Below, in pieces: positions 13,306 to 26,400 of a DNA stretch of 64,000 nucleotides. The notes beneath the pieces are model-generated. The model saw only the letters and a program-made list of their open reading frames with translations, was not told the origin of the DNA and ran no database searches. The position numbers were made by a program, and so were the translations under genes. Within the stretch, counting starts at the first letter, position 1. Each line of letters begins with the position of its first letter. This DNA is from Datnioides undecimradiatus (Eukaryota; Chordata; Actinopteri; Lobotiformes; Datnioididae), in assembly GCA_008933995.1 (NCBI GenBank), contig WARS01002804.1, positions 248,001 through 312,000 of the forward strand, written 5' to 3'.

Positions 13306-13644
13306 GACTCTCCACCATGTATATATTATATTATCTATTAAAACATTAAAACTTGGATTGTTCTACTTTATATTTTATTCTTTACCTTGTTTTTTACAAC
13401 GCTTGCTTCTGTTTCTGCTTTTTATTCTTTTGCACGATAGCTTAATAAAGGTTGAGCTGATTACTTTGAGTACAGCTGGGTAGTTTAATCTAAGGCTTAT
13501 CTTTTATATTTTCAGTTACACCAAGGTTTCAATAAGGTCTTATCTTGAATCCTAATGCATTATTAATTATTTGTTTATTTTGTATTAATAACCTGAATCT
13601 GCAAACTGACCAAATGTATCAAACAAATGAAATATAAATAATAA

Positions 13645-13737
13645 AGCGGTGGAAAATGGAAATACTCAAGTACAAATACCTAAATATTATACTACAGTCT
13701 AGTATTTGAGTAAATGTACTTAGTTACTTTCCACCGC
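13645..13737. mobile_element. Short inverted-repeat element (MITE-like), AGTACTT family
   Basis: A 93-bp element bounded by perfect 11-bp inverted repeats AGCGGTGGAAA / TTTCCACCGCT. The interior carries the ACTCAAGTACAAATA and TTTGAGTAAATGTACTTAG motifs typical of a very abundant teleost dispersed repeat. It contains no ORF. I see no clear target-site duplication. Confidence 0.7.
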
Positions 13738-15110
13738 TGGAAACCAACCATGTTTGACAGATTGCATGTTCGCTGTTCTCCCTCGCTCTCTGCACCACCT
13801 GCTTTTACTTGCATTCACCTGTTATGACGATTGATAATAACGAGGACAGCGTTACAAAGACCTTCGTGTCTTAACAGGTAGCTACTGTCAGGGAAAATGC
13901 TCGGCGCGCATTTACACTTGTCTTCCCTTTGAAGAGCCTCAATGGGCCCGTGCCCTTGGCCTTGTTGCACCCTCTTTTGTTCGGCGTAGCCTAATGTTAG
14001 CTGAAATGAACACAAGATATCAGTGGCAAGTAATGGGCACTTGGGCTCTTTTCAGGAAGCCATCTTTGTCAGCTTTCCAATGTTGCAAAAAGATCATTAC
14101 CAGCAAAGCCTTGAATTAATAATGTAACTCTCACTGAAGATCGAACCACCGCGTACTTTAGGATAATGTTCCAATTCCCACAATAAAGTTACTTTGGCAT
14201 TTTGTTCTTAGTTTCTTTTGATGCAAGATAACAACTGTGATGCATGTCTGCAACGAAAGTGAAGTGCCCTATAACTTTGGCCTTCCTCGACTGTTCTTCC
14301 CTAAACCGCTCAAGGTTTTCATCCCATCCAGCCCTGCTCCACCTCCAAACAGCCTGAGCCAACCTGGTGAGCTCAGAGCTGCACTGATTTTGGATTTGGA
14401 GACAAAGAGGATTGGTAAACACTGTTCCAGGTTAGTCTGCTGTTGCGTGGCTAACAGTTAGCCCGGGATATTAACATGAATTGGACCAGATGCAGTGGTA
14501 AAATGAAAGGTGGGTAAACTCTATACGCTAGCTACATCATCCAATGTTATGTAATGATAGACTATGTAAATCCTAGGTTGCATTGAAAAACATGGGTAAA
14601 CTACATGTGCATTTACCCTTCAATGCTAAATTTTGCAGGATCTCAAGTTCGAATGGACCTGTTGCCCTGATCGCAATGGCTTCCCTCTGTGGGTGTGGCT
14701 ATATCAGGATGATGTCAGATGATTTCAGGGCATCTTCTCCTAAATTCCTCCAACCTAACCAAAGCAAATCTGCCAAAAACTCCCAATCGATCAAAAAAAT
14801 CAATGTATCCACCGAATTGTCTAGAAAATACAGTCTGTAGCAGATGGGAAACAATGTGGGGTTAAAATCATGTTTTACTCAGTGTCTGACGACTAAAAGC
14901 ATCACGCCTGTTTTGAAAAGTTGGTACTTTAGGTGTAAATGATGTTTGTCATGTGGTCACCTGCCGGCCAGTTTAACTTAACATGAAACAATGTGATTGG
15001 ATCTCTTCGTATGCTTTTAATCTAAACTCAGTATTTAGGATAGAAGGGGAGGAAAGATGCAGCAAAACAAAAGACTGTTTCAGCCATATGCTCTGTTTCT
15101 CAGAAGCTTC

Positions 15111-15112
<2 letters not shown>

Positions 15113-15142
<30 letters not shown>
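15113..15142. repeat. (GT)15 microsatellite
   Basis: Perfect GT dinucleotide tract in intergenic DNA. Confidence 0.95.
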
Positions 15143-15145
<3 letters not shown>

Positions 15146-15231
15146 TTGTTTCAGCTGAGAGCGAGGCAGCTGTAGATTAACACCGGCTTCTGACTTTAGC
15201 GATGACGGACGAGAGAAGGATGGAGAGGTGC

Positions 15232-15337
15232 TGTCTTTCTCTGTCTCTCTCTCTCTGTCTGTCTCTCTCTCTCTGTCTGTCTTTCTCTCTCTGTCTCTCT
15301 CTGTCTGTCTCTCTCTCTCCGTCTGTCTCTCTCTGTC

Positions 15338-15370
<33 letters not shown>

Positions 15371-15389
15371 CTCTCTCTGTCTCTCTCTC
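15232..15389. repeat. Long polypyrimidine tract of TCTC/TGTC units
   Basis: About 158 bp made almost only of CT and CTGT units (TCTCTCTCTGTCTGTCTC repeated imperfectly). The plus strand is pyrimidine-rich with periodic G. Long in-frame ORFs on both strands here (Ser/Leu/Val-rich on plus, Arg/Glu-rich on minus) are artefacts of the repeat. Confidence 0.95.
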
Positions 15390-18300
15390 ACAATTAAAGA
15401 AACAAACAACAAATGCTTCCTTTCACAAAGACGTGAGTTAATTCAGCTCTCCAGCAGCAGAATAGGAGGCTATAAAGCTGCGCTAATTGTGTGAAACACA
15501 GGGCTGAGGTTAAGGACAAGAGCACTGATTCATCGCTTTATTCCACTAAACCGTTCAAACTGAGCACAGCTGAATGATTGGATAATTGGTCTTTGTGCAT
15601 TTTAAGAAAAATCAGGAATCAGCGGATGTTCAAACTGTGATCAAACAGAGCTATTTATGGTCCGTGCTGCTGTAGATGGTCCAAATTTAGTGTTTAATTT
15701 GCAGTTTTATATTAATTTCTTCATTTATTGATGCATATGTTTGTGTAATTATATGCACATATCCAAGAAACCATTGTGACCTGTTTTCTGCTGCATCTTT
15801 ACAACAAAATACACCCTAAATATGATAAGGATATAATAATAATAATTCACCTGTTCTGTTCACAGAATTCACAGAGTTTAGTGTCTTTTCTGCATTAATA
15901 AAACAAAAACTCAAGTATAATTCAATTAAAACTCAAGCATAAATCAGTTTTCTGCTTCTTTATTTTATGCTAAATTATATTTGAGGCACAAATATTGTGT
16001 TTTTACTCCAATTTCAAAGCTTATTATTAAAACAGATTAAATTAAGACGTATTAACACATTACGATGCCTGACTTAATCTACATCATATTGGTGTGAATG
16101 CTTAATCTTCACATTAACAATCAAACGGCTCCACGCACCATGAAAGGTGCCACTCCTGCTAATGCTTTTACCCCTTTTAGCCTCTTTTAGCTCGTTGTTT
16201 TTGTTTTTTACGCCACATTTACTGTGCGACTCACGCTCAGCGAGCTTGTTTCCAGCAGCAGCAGCGGGCAGATGTTGATGTTTTCAGCAAAAACTCTCCG
16301 TCTTGTCTTAAAAACCGGAGGCGCAAGGCGACAAGTTCAGGCGTGTCCTTTCTGCGGCGGGGGTCCACTGTGGAGGGAGAAGAAGAAGAAATCAAATTAC
16401 ATTTTCACATTCCTCACAGGCATCACCACAGCCTGATTAATAATTGAATTAGAGGATCCAAGTGTGGAATTAAATTAACTACAGGCTTGTATTTCAGATT
16501 TTGAAGTGTTTATTATTATTATATAGTGTTTGTGGGTTAAACTCAGCTGGTGAACATAGAAATACCAGTGGAAAGTAATTTACGTGGAGCGAAGGGAGAG
16601 GGGGGGAAACGGGTTATTCATAACCTCTAAAATAAAAATAAAACAATATTCCAAGTGGCAATGTTTGAGAGAAAAGCACAGAACAAAAGGATTTAATTAA
16701 AGTCTGGTGTCCACTGTCGGCCATTCATCTCGCCAAATCAATATCCCGTCCTCCGTGTGACTGTTAATAGCACAGTTTGATCTTATTTCCACTCCACTCT
16801 CTTTCTCCGCCGATATCTTTTTGTGTTATCCTAAAATAAAAAAGGTGGGTGAATTAAATAAAGTCTCTCAGTTTAGAGACGTATTGAAAATATGGATGCG
16901 TGTAAGTGAAGTAGGAGTGCTCACAGGGCACTTAAAGTTTACGTTGTCTACTCGATGCAGCTACTTTGCCTTGCAGCAAGTCTGGTATGTGCCTGACATT
17001 CATTTCATCTTAACACAACAACATAAAATGTTCAACATCTCTTCAAGGTGAAAGCAAAGCACGCACTTCTGTGTTTTCAGCCTAACCCTATACCTCTCTC
17101 CCACTTGCCCTCCATCCCTCCGTCCTTCAGTCGATGATCTCTGTAGTTGGGGCAGATCAGAGCAAAGTGAAGCGATCGGGTTTCTCCTCCCCTGACGACT
17201 GTTTACAGGAGAGACGGAGCGGAACAGCCCTTTAACAATGCAGAGTGAATCCTCCTGCCACATTCCCCGCATTTCTACCTCGGCCCTGCTACAGTTCCTG
17301 TGGCAGAGAAGAAAGACATGAGAGGGACGAGGGAAAGACTGATGGACAGTTGGTTGCAAACAATTCATGGAAAGGGGAGGAAGAAAAAACAGAGGATGAC
17401 TCGCTGAGAGCGGAAAAACGAGGGCCATTAAACATTTTGACGAGCACAGCGGTGAAAGTTCCCTCATTAGCCAAGTTTACGTGCACAAAATACTCAGTTT
17501 GCACAGTTTTAAGCTGATTAGACGACTAAGAAAAATAAATAATTCACATTTACATGCAGACGTGCAAACTCTGATTAACGTCCCCGCTTTTAATCCACAT
17601 TGCAATATTTGTATACTCATTCAAACACCAGTTGATTGCAAAGTCTACCAAAAGTAGGTGTGTTTGTCCTTTATGTCCATAAACGTGGGCTTTTGCTTTT
17701 TAGTGGTCGATGGACAAGAAGTCACGTGCTGCAAACTGAGATTAAAAACCCTCAACTGAGACTTTACATGTTCAGATAACGCTCCTAAAGCCTGGCTAAT
17801 ATCTGCATTTACCACATGTTTTAATAGGAAACTGCTACAATCACAATAAGGCTAAATTCAGAGCCTCCAACTCGTCATCCCTGCATCCTTGCATTATGCC
17901 ATACTTTTGTACTTTTTTAATCTGTTAATAAACAATATCACCAACAGAAACCAGCGTTAGATGCCACTGATTCACTCTGATTATATGTTTATTACATAGA
18001 TAAATACTATGTGGGCTGTAGATGAGTTAATACTAGCTGTACAGGCTTTTTAATGATCTATACACATTTTTAGTCTAATTTTAGTTTCACTGGCGTTTTC
18101 TAAGAATATAAAGTTCATATCCTGGGGAAAATGCTCCAAGTGTCAGGAGCTTTAATCCAAAAATATCAGGCCTCAACAGCCAATATATCAATCCAACCAG
18201 CAGTCATATGTTTTGATTGTGTGAATGATGGAGCGCCATTACAGAGGAAAAACTAACCAAACGTCAGCGACGTTCAGTTCGTCTTCCTCACTCTGAGAAT

Positions 18301-20960
18301 ATCAGACGACGGCGCAAACACTTTGGACCAAAACTCAACAAACGCAGCGATCGGCCTCGTTAAAAAATCATTAAAACGGTCGAGGTGCTCGTCACGAGGT
18401 GCCGCAGTGAGACGACCCAATGTGTTCCCCGTTAAAGTGGAGGGACGGGGTCGGGTGGAAACACAGCTGTGGTTCTTGTTATCCAGAGTCCGACTGCCAG
18501 AGCTGTCAGCTGTGGGGTAAAACAAACCCTGCTGCCGAACGCACTGCGACTGACTGTTATTGAGGTTTGTTTACCTCCCGCACGCTTGATTTCCATCGGT
18601 TTCAACTGGAGGAGAAGTGGAAACTGTAACAGCGCGGACGGACTCACAAATGCCAAAAAACCCGAGGCGCTGCAGCACGTTAGCTTCACTTCACACAGTC
18701 TTGAACCTGTAGTAGCCTGATTAGAAAGTCCAGATGAAACAGCTTTTTGAAAGTATACCTTCAATATCGTGATGTTTTGATTTAAATGTTGAAAAGTGGG
18801 CAAATCCTGACAAACATGGAGAGTTACCGTGATTCAGAGCTGGGCGATAGTCCCAAAGACACACCAGTGTACCACGCTGTTGCTAGCTAGCAAGCTGGCT
18901 AGCTAACTAATGGCTCTTGGCTCTGCGCTTCTAAAGTTTAAGGGTAGTTTGCTGGACCAATGATGGTTGTGAGGCCAAAAGAGAGTGATAATGTCCAGGC
19001 AAAGCACTTTATGGAGAAGTTTGCCACTCGGCAGCCATCTTTTGGGCTAAAAAGACTGACTTTACTTCACTTTCAACAGTCAGCAGCACAAAAAGGCTGC
19101 ATGTTTCTGATCAAAAAGTTAAATTTGATTAAAAACTGTCTTAAATGTTTGGTGATTTGCTCCAAAATAAAGTTTAAAATGCATTTTTCCACACAGGCTT
19201 TGCTGTTACCGCCCATTTCACAGCATCATCTTCTTTTACGGCTCAATCCAGGGCGCCGTGATGTGATGTCGTCAGCTCCTCCTCCAACTCGATGCTCTCT
19301 GTTTCAGTCGAGTGGCCTTGATGCTGTGACAGAATTAAACCACAGAATCGGTTTAAACTATTGCGAATCGCAACTGTTCACTTGCAAAAACGCAACGCAG
19401 ATATGTTTCCTGGTTCAGCTGTTTTAAAAGCAGACGATTGGTTTTCAGGGGTTAGGGGCGGCATATGTGTCGCAACACCTACACGTCTGAATAACATGGT
19501 CCTCTTTAGAAGAATCTGATATTGTATTACAAGGGCAATATATTGTAATATTAACAGTTAAAGGTTAAATAGATATATTCATGTTTTGACCCCCTCAGCC
19601 TGGTGTTTTATCTCTTTTGGGGTCAAAACAATCCTGAACCCCAACCTGTAATTTAAACCATGCTGTTCTATCTTATTTAGAAATCATTGAAATAGGCTTT
19701 AAGTAGAGACGTAGCATCCAAACATCATGCAAGCAACACATAAAACAGAAAAATACTGGCAGACAAGTCAAACAAACAGCACTTCCTTTGCTGTGATGCC
19801 ATTATGTTGGATATGTTGCATGAGTCAGTTTTGGTGCAACAAAGTATTTTACACAAATCAAACTGAGACTTTCTCTGAATTCCTCGCTGTCCAGCTCTAA
19901 GTGTTTTCAGTTCATGCGCGCACAAAGCAGCCGGCCAGTCGTCGCCCCGCTCAGCTGTCTGTGTATTTCTCAGAGGCAGTGAAAGCTCGGCCTCTGCTGC
20001 GCCTGAACCCCTGCCAACATTGCACCGACAAGTCCTATCTGGGACGGTAGATGCACCCCATCAATTGCTCGAATTTTATTTTTAAGAAGACCGACGCGCT
20101 GTCTGCTGCGCCGCCTGACTGCCAGGTTATTTTCTGAGCTGCGTGTGTGTGAAGAGGAACTGCAGGGTCTTCCCACAATAGTCGGATTAAGTATCACCTC
20201 TTTCAAACGTCAACAGAGCCTCACACAATAAAACTGCGCACACACTTGAACAGAGAGCTCTCCGTGTCTTAGCCTGGACCTCCGGACTACTGGGAGGTAA
20301 CACTAAACAAACACAGACTTACCTGGGCAGGTAACCTGAGAGGAGACCCACCTTGAACCCCCTTTCCTCCATAGCTGCCCTCCTCCCCCCTCAAACCACC
20401 ACCACCACTACAACCACACCATTTCCTGCCTGAGTCCCACAAGCATTAGCGAGCACCAAGAGGCCTCGGGGCGTGAGTACGCGAGGAACAAGCAGGTAGA
20501 GAAAAGGAGGAAGGGATGAAGAGTGATTGGTGAGGTGTGAAGACGAGCAAATCTGGTTGGACAGGTGATCCATGGACACACGAAGAAGAAAAGCGGGGTA
20601 AAAAAGTTTGAGTTTGAAAGGATTTAGTTTCTTTTTGTCTGAAGGTGTTTTCTTTCTGCTTAGACGAGGGCAGCGGGAGCCTGAAGGTTAGAGATCAGAG
20701 GATCATCGGTCCAAATCCTGCAAAATCCCACAACCTGCAGGGAAGGTTTGGGTTTGGATTCAAAGACCCTTTTAATCTTTAAGGAAATCACAGCTGTGGT
20801 GGCACTTTCAGACTTTTACAAAGGTGCATTGGTTTAGTTTGTTATGCAAAAACGTTTAGATCAGTCGTGATGAAGAGTAACTTGAAAAAGTCGACTGGAG
20901 GGAAACGAGTTCATGCTTTTAAAAGTTGTTAAATAGTCATTTGATTCACTTCGTCCACCC

Positions 20961-21012
20961 TGGATTTCAGTCCATCCATCCATTATTCATCCATTATCCC
21001 TTTACCTGCTTA
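20961..21012. repeat. Fragment of the teleost CCATCCATCC...GCTTATCC repeat
   Basis: TCCATCCATCCATTATTCATC followed by a TGCTTATCCCTCAGG segment resembles the tail shared by many fish LINE-derived dispersed repeats. Short and degenerate. Confidence 0.45.
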
Positions 21013-23254
21013 TCCCTCAGGTTTAGGGCTTTGTGCTGACATGATGGACAACTGGAAACACTTTTTCTGAATCAATGCGCATGACTGATCAGCTGTTTCT
21101 GCTCTGAGAGAAGAAGAAGATGCTGTTTCTGCAGCTTCCTCACATTAATACATGGAGCAACCATGAAATGTCACACATCCACTGTTGTTTCTTGTTGTTT
21201 TACACCATTTTACGGTTGACTGGTGCTCTATTTACATCACCTTATCGCGCCCTCAACTCCTAATAATCTCAGTGGATGCACAAAAGCATTTGTTTGCATT
21301 TTGAATTGATGTCTTTACTTTTGAGTGAAATGAAAGACCAAGGGATTTATCACCACACATCAGCTCTGTGGTGCTTTTCCATGCAACCAAATTAGTAAAG
21401 CTGCAGGCTCAGTCGTGGGCTCATTGTAGGTCCCAAAATTAGCTGTTATTTAGCCAAATTATTGGAAAAATCTACTGTACACTACACAATCCCACAACAG
21501 AGACACACAGTTGGCGACTAGCTGGTTAGAACAGTGGAGCATTCAGCAGCTTAAGACCTAAATACTTATTTCAGACGTTGGTGGAGGCCAAAGCAGAAGA
21601 AAAGGTTATAAATACTAGAGGTGGTGACAAATCCAAATGAATGCCTCTGTTGCTTCATATCTGCTGGATACATAAATAGGTAACTGACTGCTAACATGTT
21701 TCTAACATGAACTTTACAACGTGAGACTAGAAGTAGACGTAACCACATTGGTTTGTGGACAACCATCTTGAAGCATCTTGGTTTTTTTGGAGCTGTCATG
21801 GACATGTATGGCTACACCTCTAGGCTCATTTACAGTTGCCATGGTAATCAGGAAGTACCCTTGCCCTAAAGTATACCCACCTTTAATGCTTTGTTGGGGG
21901 GGATGTAGGGTCATAAACTGTGACTTATCACTTATATATACAGTCTGTACAGTTAGTTTCTAAAGCCCCTGGCCTTAATATATGGCCTTAATATCAAATA
22001 CTGCAGGTTTAAGCATTCAAAATTATCTTAATCTTCAATTAAATATCAATATTATCACAATCTTATTATTTTGAAGTACATTTAAAACCCTAACCTCAGT
22101 TATAAATGGTGAAGTTTGGCACAGTTTTAACGTTACACGCCTACAGTTTAATGCAAACGTCTAAAGTGAGTTGTGTAGACAGGCTCAAACGTGAATATTT
22201 CTCAGATCCCCGCAAAAGTTGATAAAGATAAGATACAATTTTACATGTAATATGGGATTAGATATGCTCTTACTGAAAATCTTAAGCAGCTAGCTACTAC
22301 AGCTGGAGTCATAGAGCGTATTATATTTTCTGATGAAATCAATCAAGAAGTACAAAGTAACGACTGAAACCGAAACCCTGCAGTCAATGCTTTAATCGCT
22401 GAAGACGCTATGACAGCTATGTTGCCGCGTGAGCACTGTACACCGGGCACATTCACTCGCCATCGACCCCAAACCTGAAGCCTGAAGTCGCACGTCGAGT
22501 TTCAGCCTCTGAGTCTCTGCGTGTGGACTGTGGGAGAACAGGTGGACATAGTTTCTGTCAAACAGGGGGAGATTGATGGAGTGGGTTAGAGCGCCGGCCG
22601 GGGGTATTCTCTTACAGTAATGGCAGGGACAGAGACAGCTGGACTCTGTACGTTGGTCTCTTGTGTGTGCATGTGTGCATATTTGTGCAGCGCTGTGCAT
22701 GTGCTCCGTCTATATGGAAATGCATTGTGCTCCTTCTGAGACAACAGATGATATGAAGCGATGCAGGAACACTGAGGCTGCTGGGTGAACTGAAGCGCAC
22801 TGTATGAGAGTGTTTTATTGATTTTGAAACACTTATTCTTGTATTTAATTTGTATTTCTGCCAAATTTCATCCCTTTTTTACAGCTTAATTGCTTCAAAT
22901 GTGCCGGTTGTTTTAATGTCTGCAAACGTTTGAGTTTAAAGTGATTGATTTTAAAACTGGATCACTATGGCGACCTCTTGAGTCCCTGTGCGGTTATGTC
23001 ATACACCAATCAGCATCACCAATACCCTGCAGCATGACGGCATATAAGTCTGACTTTCATTAAATGCATAACATAACAATTACCACAAAACCTGTAAAAG
23101 AGTTGTGATGTTTTTAAATGGGAATAACAGATCTTGGTCTTTGTCTTTGTAAATAAGTGCAAAATACATTTCCCTGTTATTGTCCCCAGAGCCCAAACTG
23201 AACATGGAGAAGCAATATTAAGTTTTAATGCACCATGTACCTGGACAAACATCT

Positions 23255-23450
23255 AGAAAACTTGAAATCTGCTCTTATTTATTCATATCCTGTACTGCAC
23301 TGCTGATTTTTCACCTTTGTAACTCTATATTCTTATTGTTTTTTGTCAATATCTTCTTTTTTTGTGTTTCTTCATGTCTTTCTGTGTTAAGTAAAGCACT
23401 TTCCCTTGTTGCTGAATGGTGCTTTACAAATAAATTTGACTTGCACTGCC
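23255..23450 (+). mobile_element. Possible 3' tail of a non-LTR retrotransposon
   Basis: The segment AAAGCACTTTCCCTTGTTGC followed by GCTTTACAAATAAATTTGAC resembles the AT-rich 3' tails of several fish LINE and SINE families (AAGCGCTTTG...GTGCTxTAxAAATAAA). No coding part is recognisable upstream. Confidence 0.35.
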
Positions 23451-26400
23451 TGCAACATCGTTGAACCTCACTTTAAACTGATCTACTCTCCCTTTAAAAA
23501 GAGATGCTGGCATTTTTAAGAGAAATTTTACTTTCGCTGTATTTTTATCCTTGTTTCTCTTTCATGACGGGCGACATTAACAAGAACTAAAGTGGACAAA
23601 GAACAAAAAGAGCTCATTCACAAGGGGAATATTTTAATTTTCAGTCAACAGAACTAAGCGGTTCCTCTCTTATTTGTTAATTACAAGTGTAGGTTTGACA
23701 CAACGATGCCAATCTGCTTCGTGTTTATCAGCGTTTATTCATTTCCCTTTTTTATTTAAATCCAGCAGGCTAAGCTGTAAAGACGTGGACCAGATGTGGG
23801 ATGTGCAGGGTCGAAAAGCACAGTTTCACTCTATTTTTCACGTCCATGTGCAACAGTTGTAAAAATCCATGGGTACACAGAGCATAAAGTACCTGTACTG
23901 TGTGTAGTTGTAGAGCCGTGCCTTCAATCACACATCCCTCAAAACCACAGTGCTGTACAATGGTCCAGTCAAGGGCAAGTCACTTAAGCAATGCTTTAAT
24001 CAAAGGAAAAATGCATTCAATTTAAGGAACAATGTTTAAAACAAATTGTTGCACAGTTTACCATAGTTGGCTCTAATGCGCCATCAGTCTGCATCCATTT
24101 TCTGGGACCTTCTGTCCAATGAGGCTGTAATTGAAAACACACAAAGAGCTGACATTCTGAAGGAGCAGTATATGAGGTTTTTCTTGTCCATAATACGAAA
24201 TGACCGTGACATGTTTCTGGGGCTCACTCGGGTTGTTAGTCTGAAGGAAAAAACTCAAATTGATTACGCGTCCGGGTGAACAAGAATTCTTGTTCGCTAT
24301 CATGTCAAGACTTTCACCCCATCCTGCATGGCCCACTTGCACAGGGACTAACCCCCACTACTCATTTATCTTGGCACCATGCGTTCTTGGCCTCTGCGGT
24401 TCTTTGATTTCCACAATCAGTCAAACATGTGCATATCTTGGCATTTTGAGCTGTGCAAGTCATGCATGTCACTACTTGCCTACTATGCTAAGTGGGAGAT
24501 CTGGTCTTCGGCCATGTCTTTCAACCCTAATACAAAGTAGCCTGCCTTTTCTTCTTCTTTGGTTTTACTGGAAGACTAGAAACCAACCTTAAAGGTGTTT
24601 TCCAGGCGGAATTTCATGGGAATCTGACTAAAGCCTGGCTCAGACTAGAGGAGTTTTGGGCCATTTCCAGGCAGTCTGAGGTGAAATTGGGTCTGAAATA
24701 CTGGGCTCAGATTATCTAGTAATCACAAATCTGTCAAACTGCTCTCATTGGCACAACCCAGACAATTTAAGACATGTTTGTAATTTAGGTTTTTAAAATC
24801 TCAAAGATTATGCCTCTACCTTCAGAGCTCGACCAATGACAGAGATGTATTATACAGGACTTTGAAGCAAACACCTGTTGTGCATGTGTGCTAGCAACAG
24901 TCTAGCCCTTAAGGCTAATGTTAGCTAGCATGCTTCTGTTGCTAGCCATTAGTTAAAATTTCACCTTCAGTTATTGTTAAAGCTCAGACATCCGTATTGA
25001 CTTGAGCAATCAAGATCAAAAGCTATTCACAGTGAGTTGTAGTTTCATGATAAATTAGTGATGTGCTTAACTTTATACATATATATATAAAACATTTGCA
25101 CAGTCTGTATGTGGAGCGCATGTCATCAACTCAATCATAGTTGATTTTATGCTGTTTCAGTTGCACTTGGCAGCCTTTATTTGAACACAGTATTTTTAAA
25201 GTGACTAAAAATAACATAAATTAAGGAAACAAAGCATGTCCACAATAATAAAAAAAAAAATCTTTGTGAATGTGCAGGACGGAAAAGTAAATACAGTCAG
25301 GGGCTTTAAAACCTCTTAAATCCTCTAATAAATTTGGCAGAACGGTATTTATATGTGGTCACCAGCTAATCTTGCCAATCTGCAGTTTGCGACTGACATA
25401 CAATGAGTGCAAGTTGAGTTTTTGTTTGACCTTTCCTCGAGAAGGACAGTCTCTGGAAAATGAAAAGAGTTTTTCAAGGGAATTCTGACCAAAATGGCAA
25501 CGTAATTACACAAACCATTATAGACCCAACAGTCACAGAAGATAAAAGAATAAAAGAAAGGAAGGGAAAACATTAGGAACACACCCAGCTGTAATATACT
25601 GTGTTCATGAATTAAAAAGAAACATTTTTGATTTTTATGTTTGCACAAAGAAAAAGGATATGAAACCCTGAGAGAAGCAGCCACAGAAAGAAACCATTTC
25701 TCCCTTTTTTAAGGAGAGAGGGACATCTCTATATTAAGGTCTGACAGTGGGATATTGATTGAGCAGCAAACCTTGGACAACACAGAGACGACACCTCTAT
25801 CTCGCCATATCTGTGTGAAGTATTGTTGTGGTCCCACTCTGTGGTGGAGCCTGACCTTCAACTTGCAGGAACAGATCAAAACCAATACACTTAGTCACTT
25901 AGTGAAACAATAACATGTGTTATTATAGCTGAAAGAGGGAGCTTTGTGGAAAAATGAACCATTATTTCTTGGAATTTCTGTCTGTAGGGTAAATGGAGGT
26001 AAAATGATTTATCTAAAGATAAATCTGTTATTGTATCAGAGAAGTTTGTTTATTTAAAAATAAAAAACTAGCAACTTGCATATAAATGCATCTCTGGTTG
26101 AAATAGGATGTTCTTTCATTTAAAATCAGCTTGTCCAGCCAAGTTGGATGTGAAACAAAACATATCTTGTGTTTTAATTTACAACCGTTCCGATAATTAG
26201 CTAAAATTTTATGTTAAATGTTAGCTAACATTAGCGTGCTTGCTTACACAGATGAATTGCTAAATATGAAAAGAAGAGTCTTGAAGTGTTTTGAGTGGTC
26301 TAATTCATCCAGATCTGAGTGGATCTGGCTTGTAACCTGGCTAGTTTGCCATTTACAGACCACTTTATCAGCCAGTGTTACCAAGCAACCAATGCATGCT

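Larger units (their letters stand above)
13745..20960. other. Intergenic DNA, no gene recognised
   Basis: No ORF here shows recognisable similarity. Apart from the microsatellites listed separately, the only repeat-like content I recognise is a TAGC-rich patch near 18880-18920. Several AT-rich single-copy-looking stretches (for example 15550-16130) could hold regulatory DNA for vgll2, but nothing in the sequence alone proves this. Confidence 0.5.

Noticed and set aside
15080..15494. Long ORFs rich in Ser/Leu/Val (plus) and Arg/Glu/Thr (minus)
   Set aside because: Pure translation of the TCTC/TGTC and GT repeats; no independent coding signal.
24067..24592. ORFs of 70 and 110 codons
   Set aside because: No motif, no exon context, and unremarkable composition for this AT-rich DNA.
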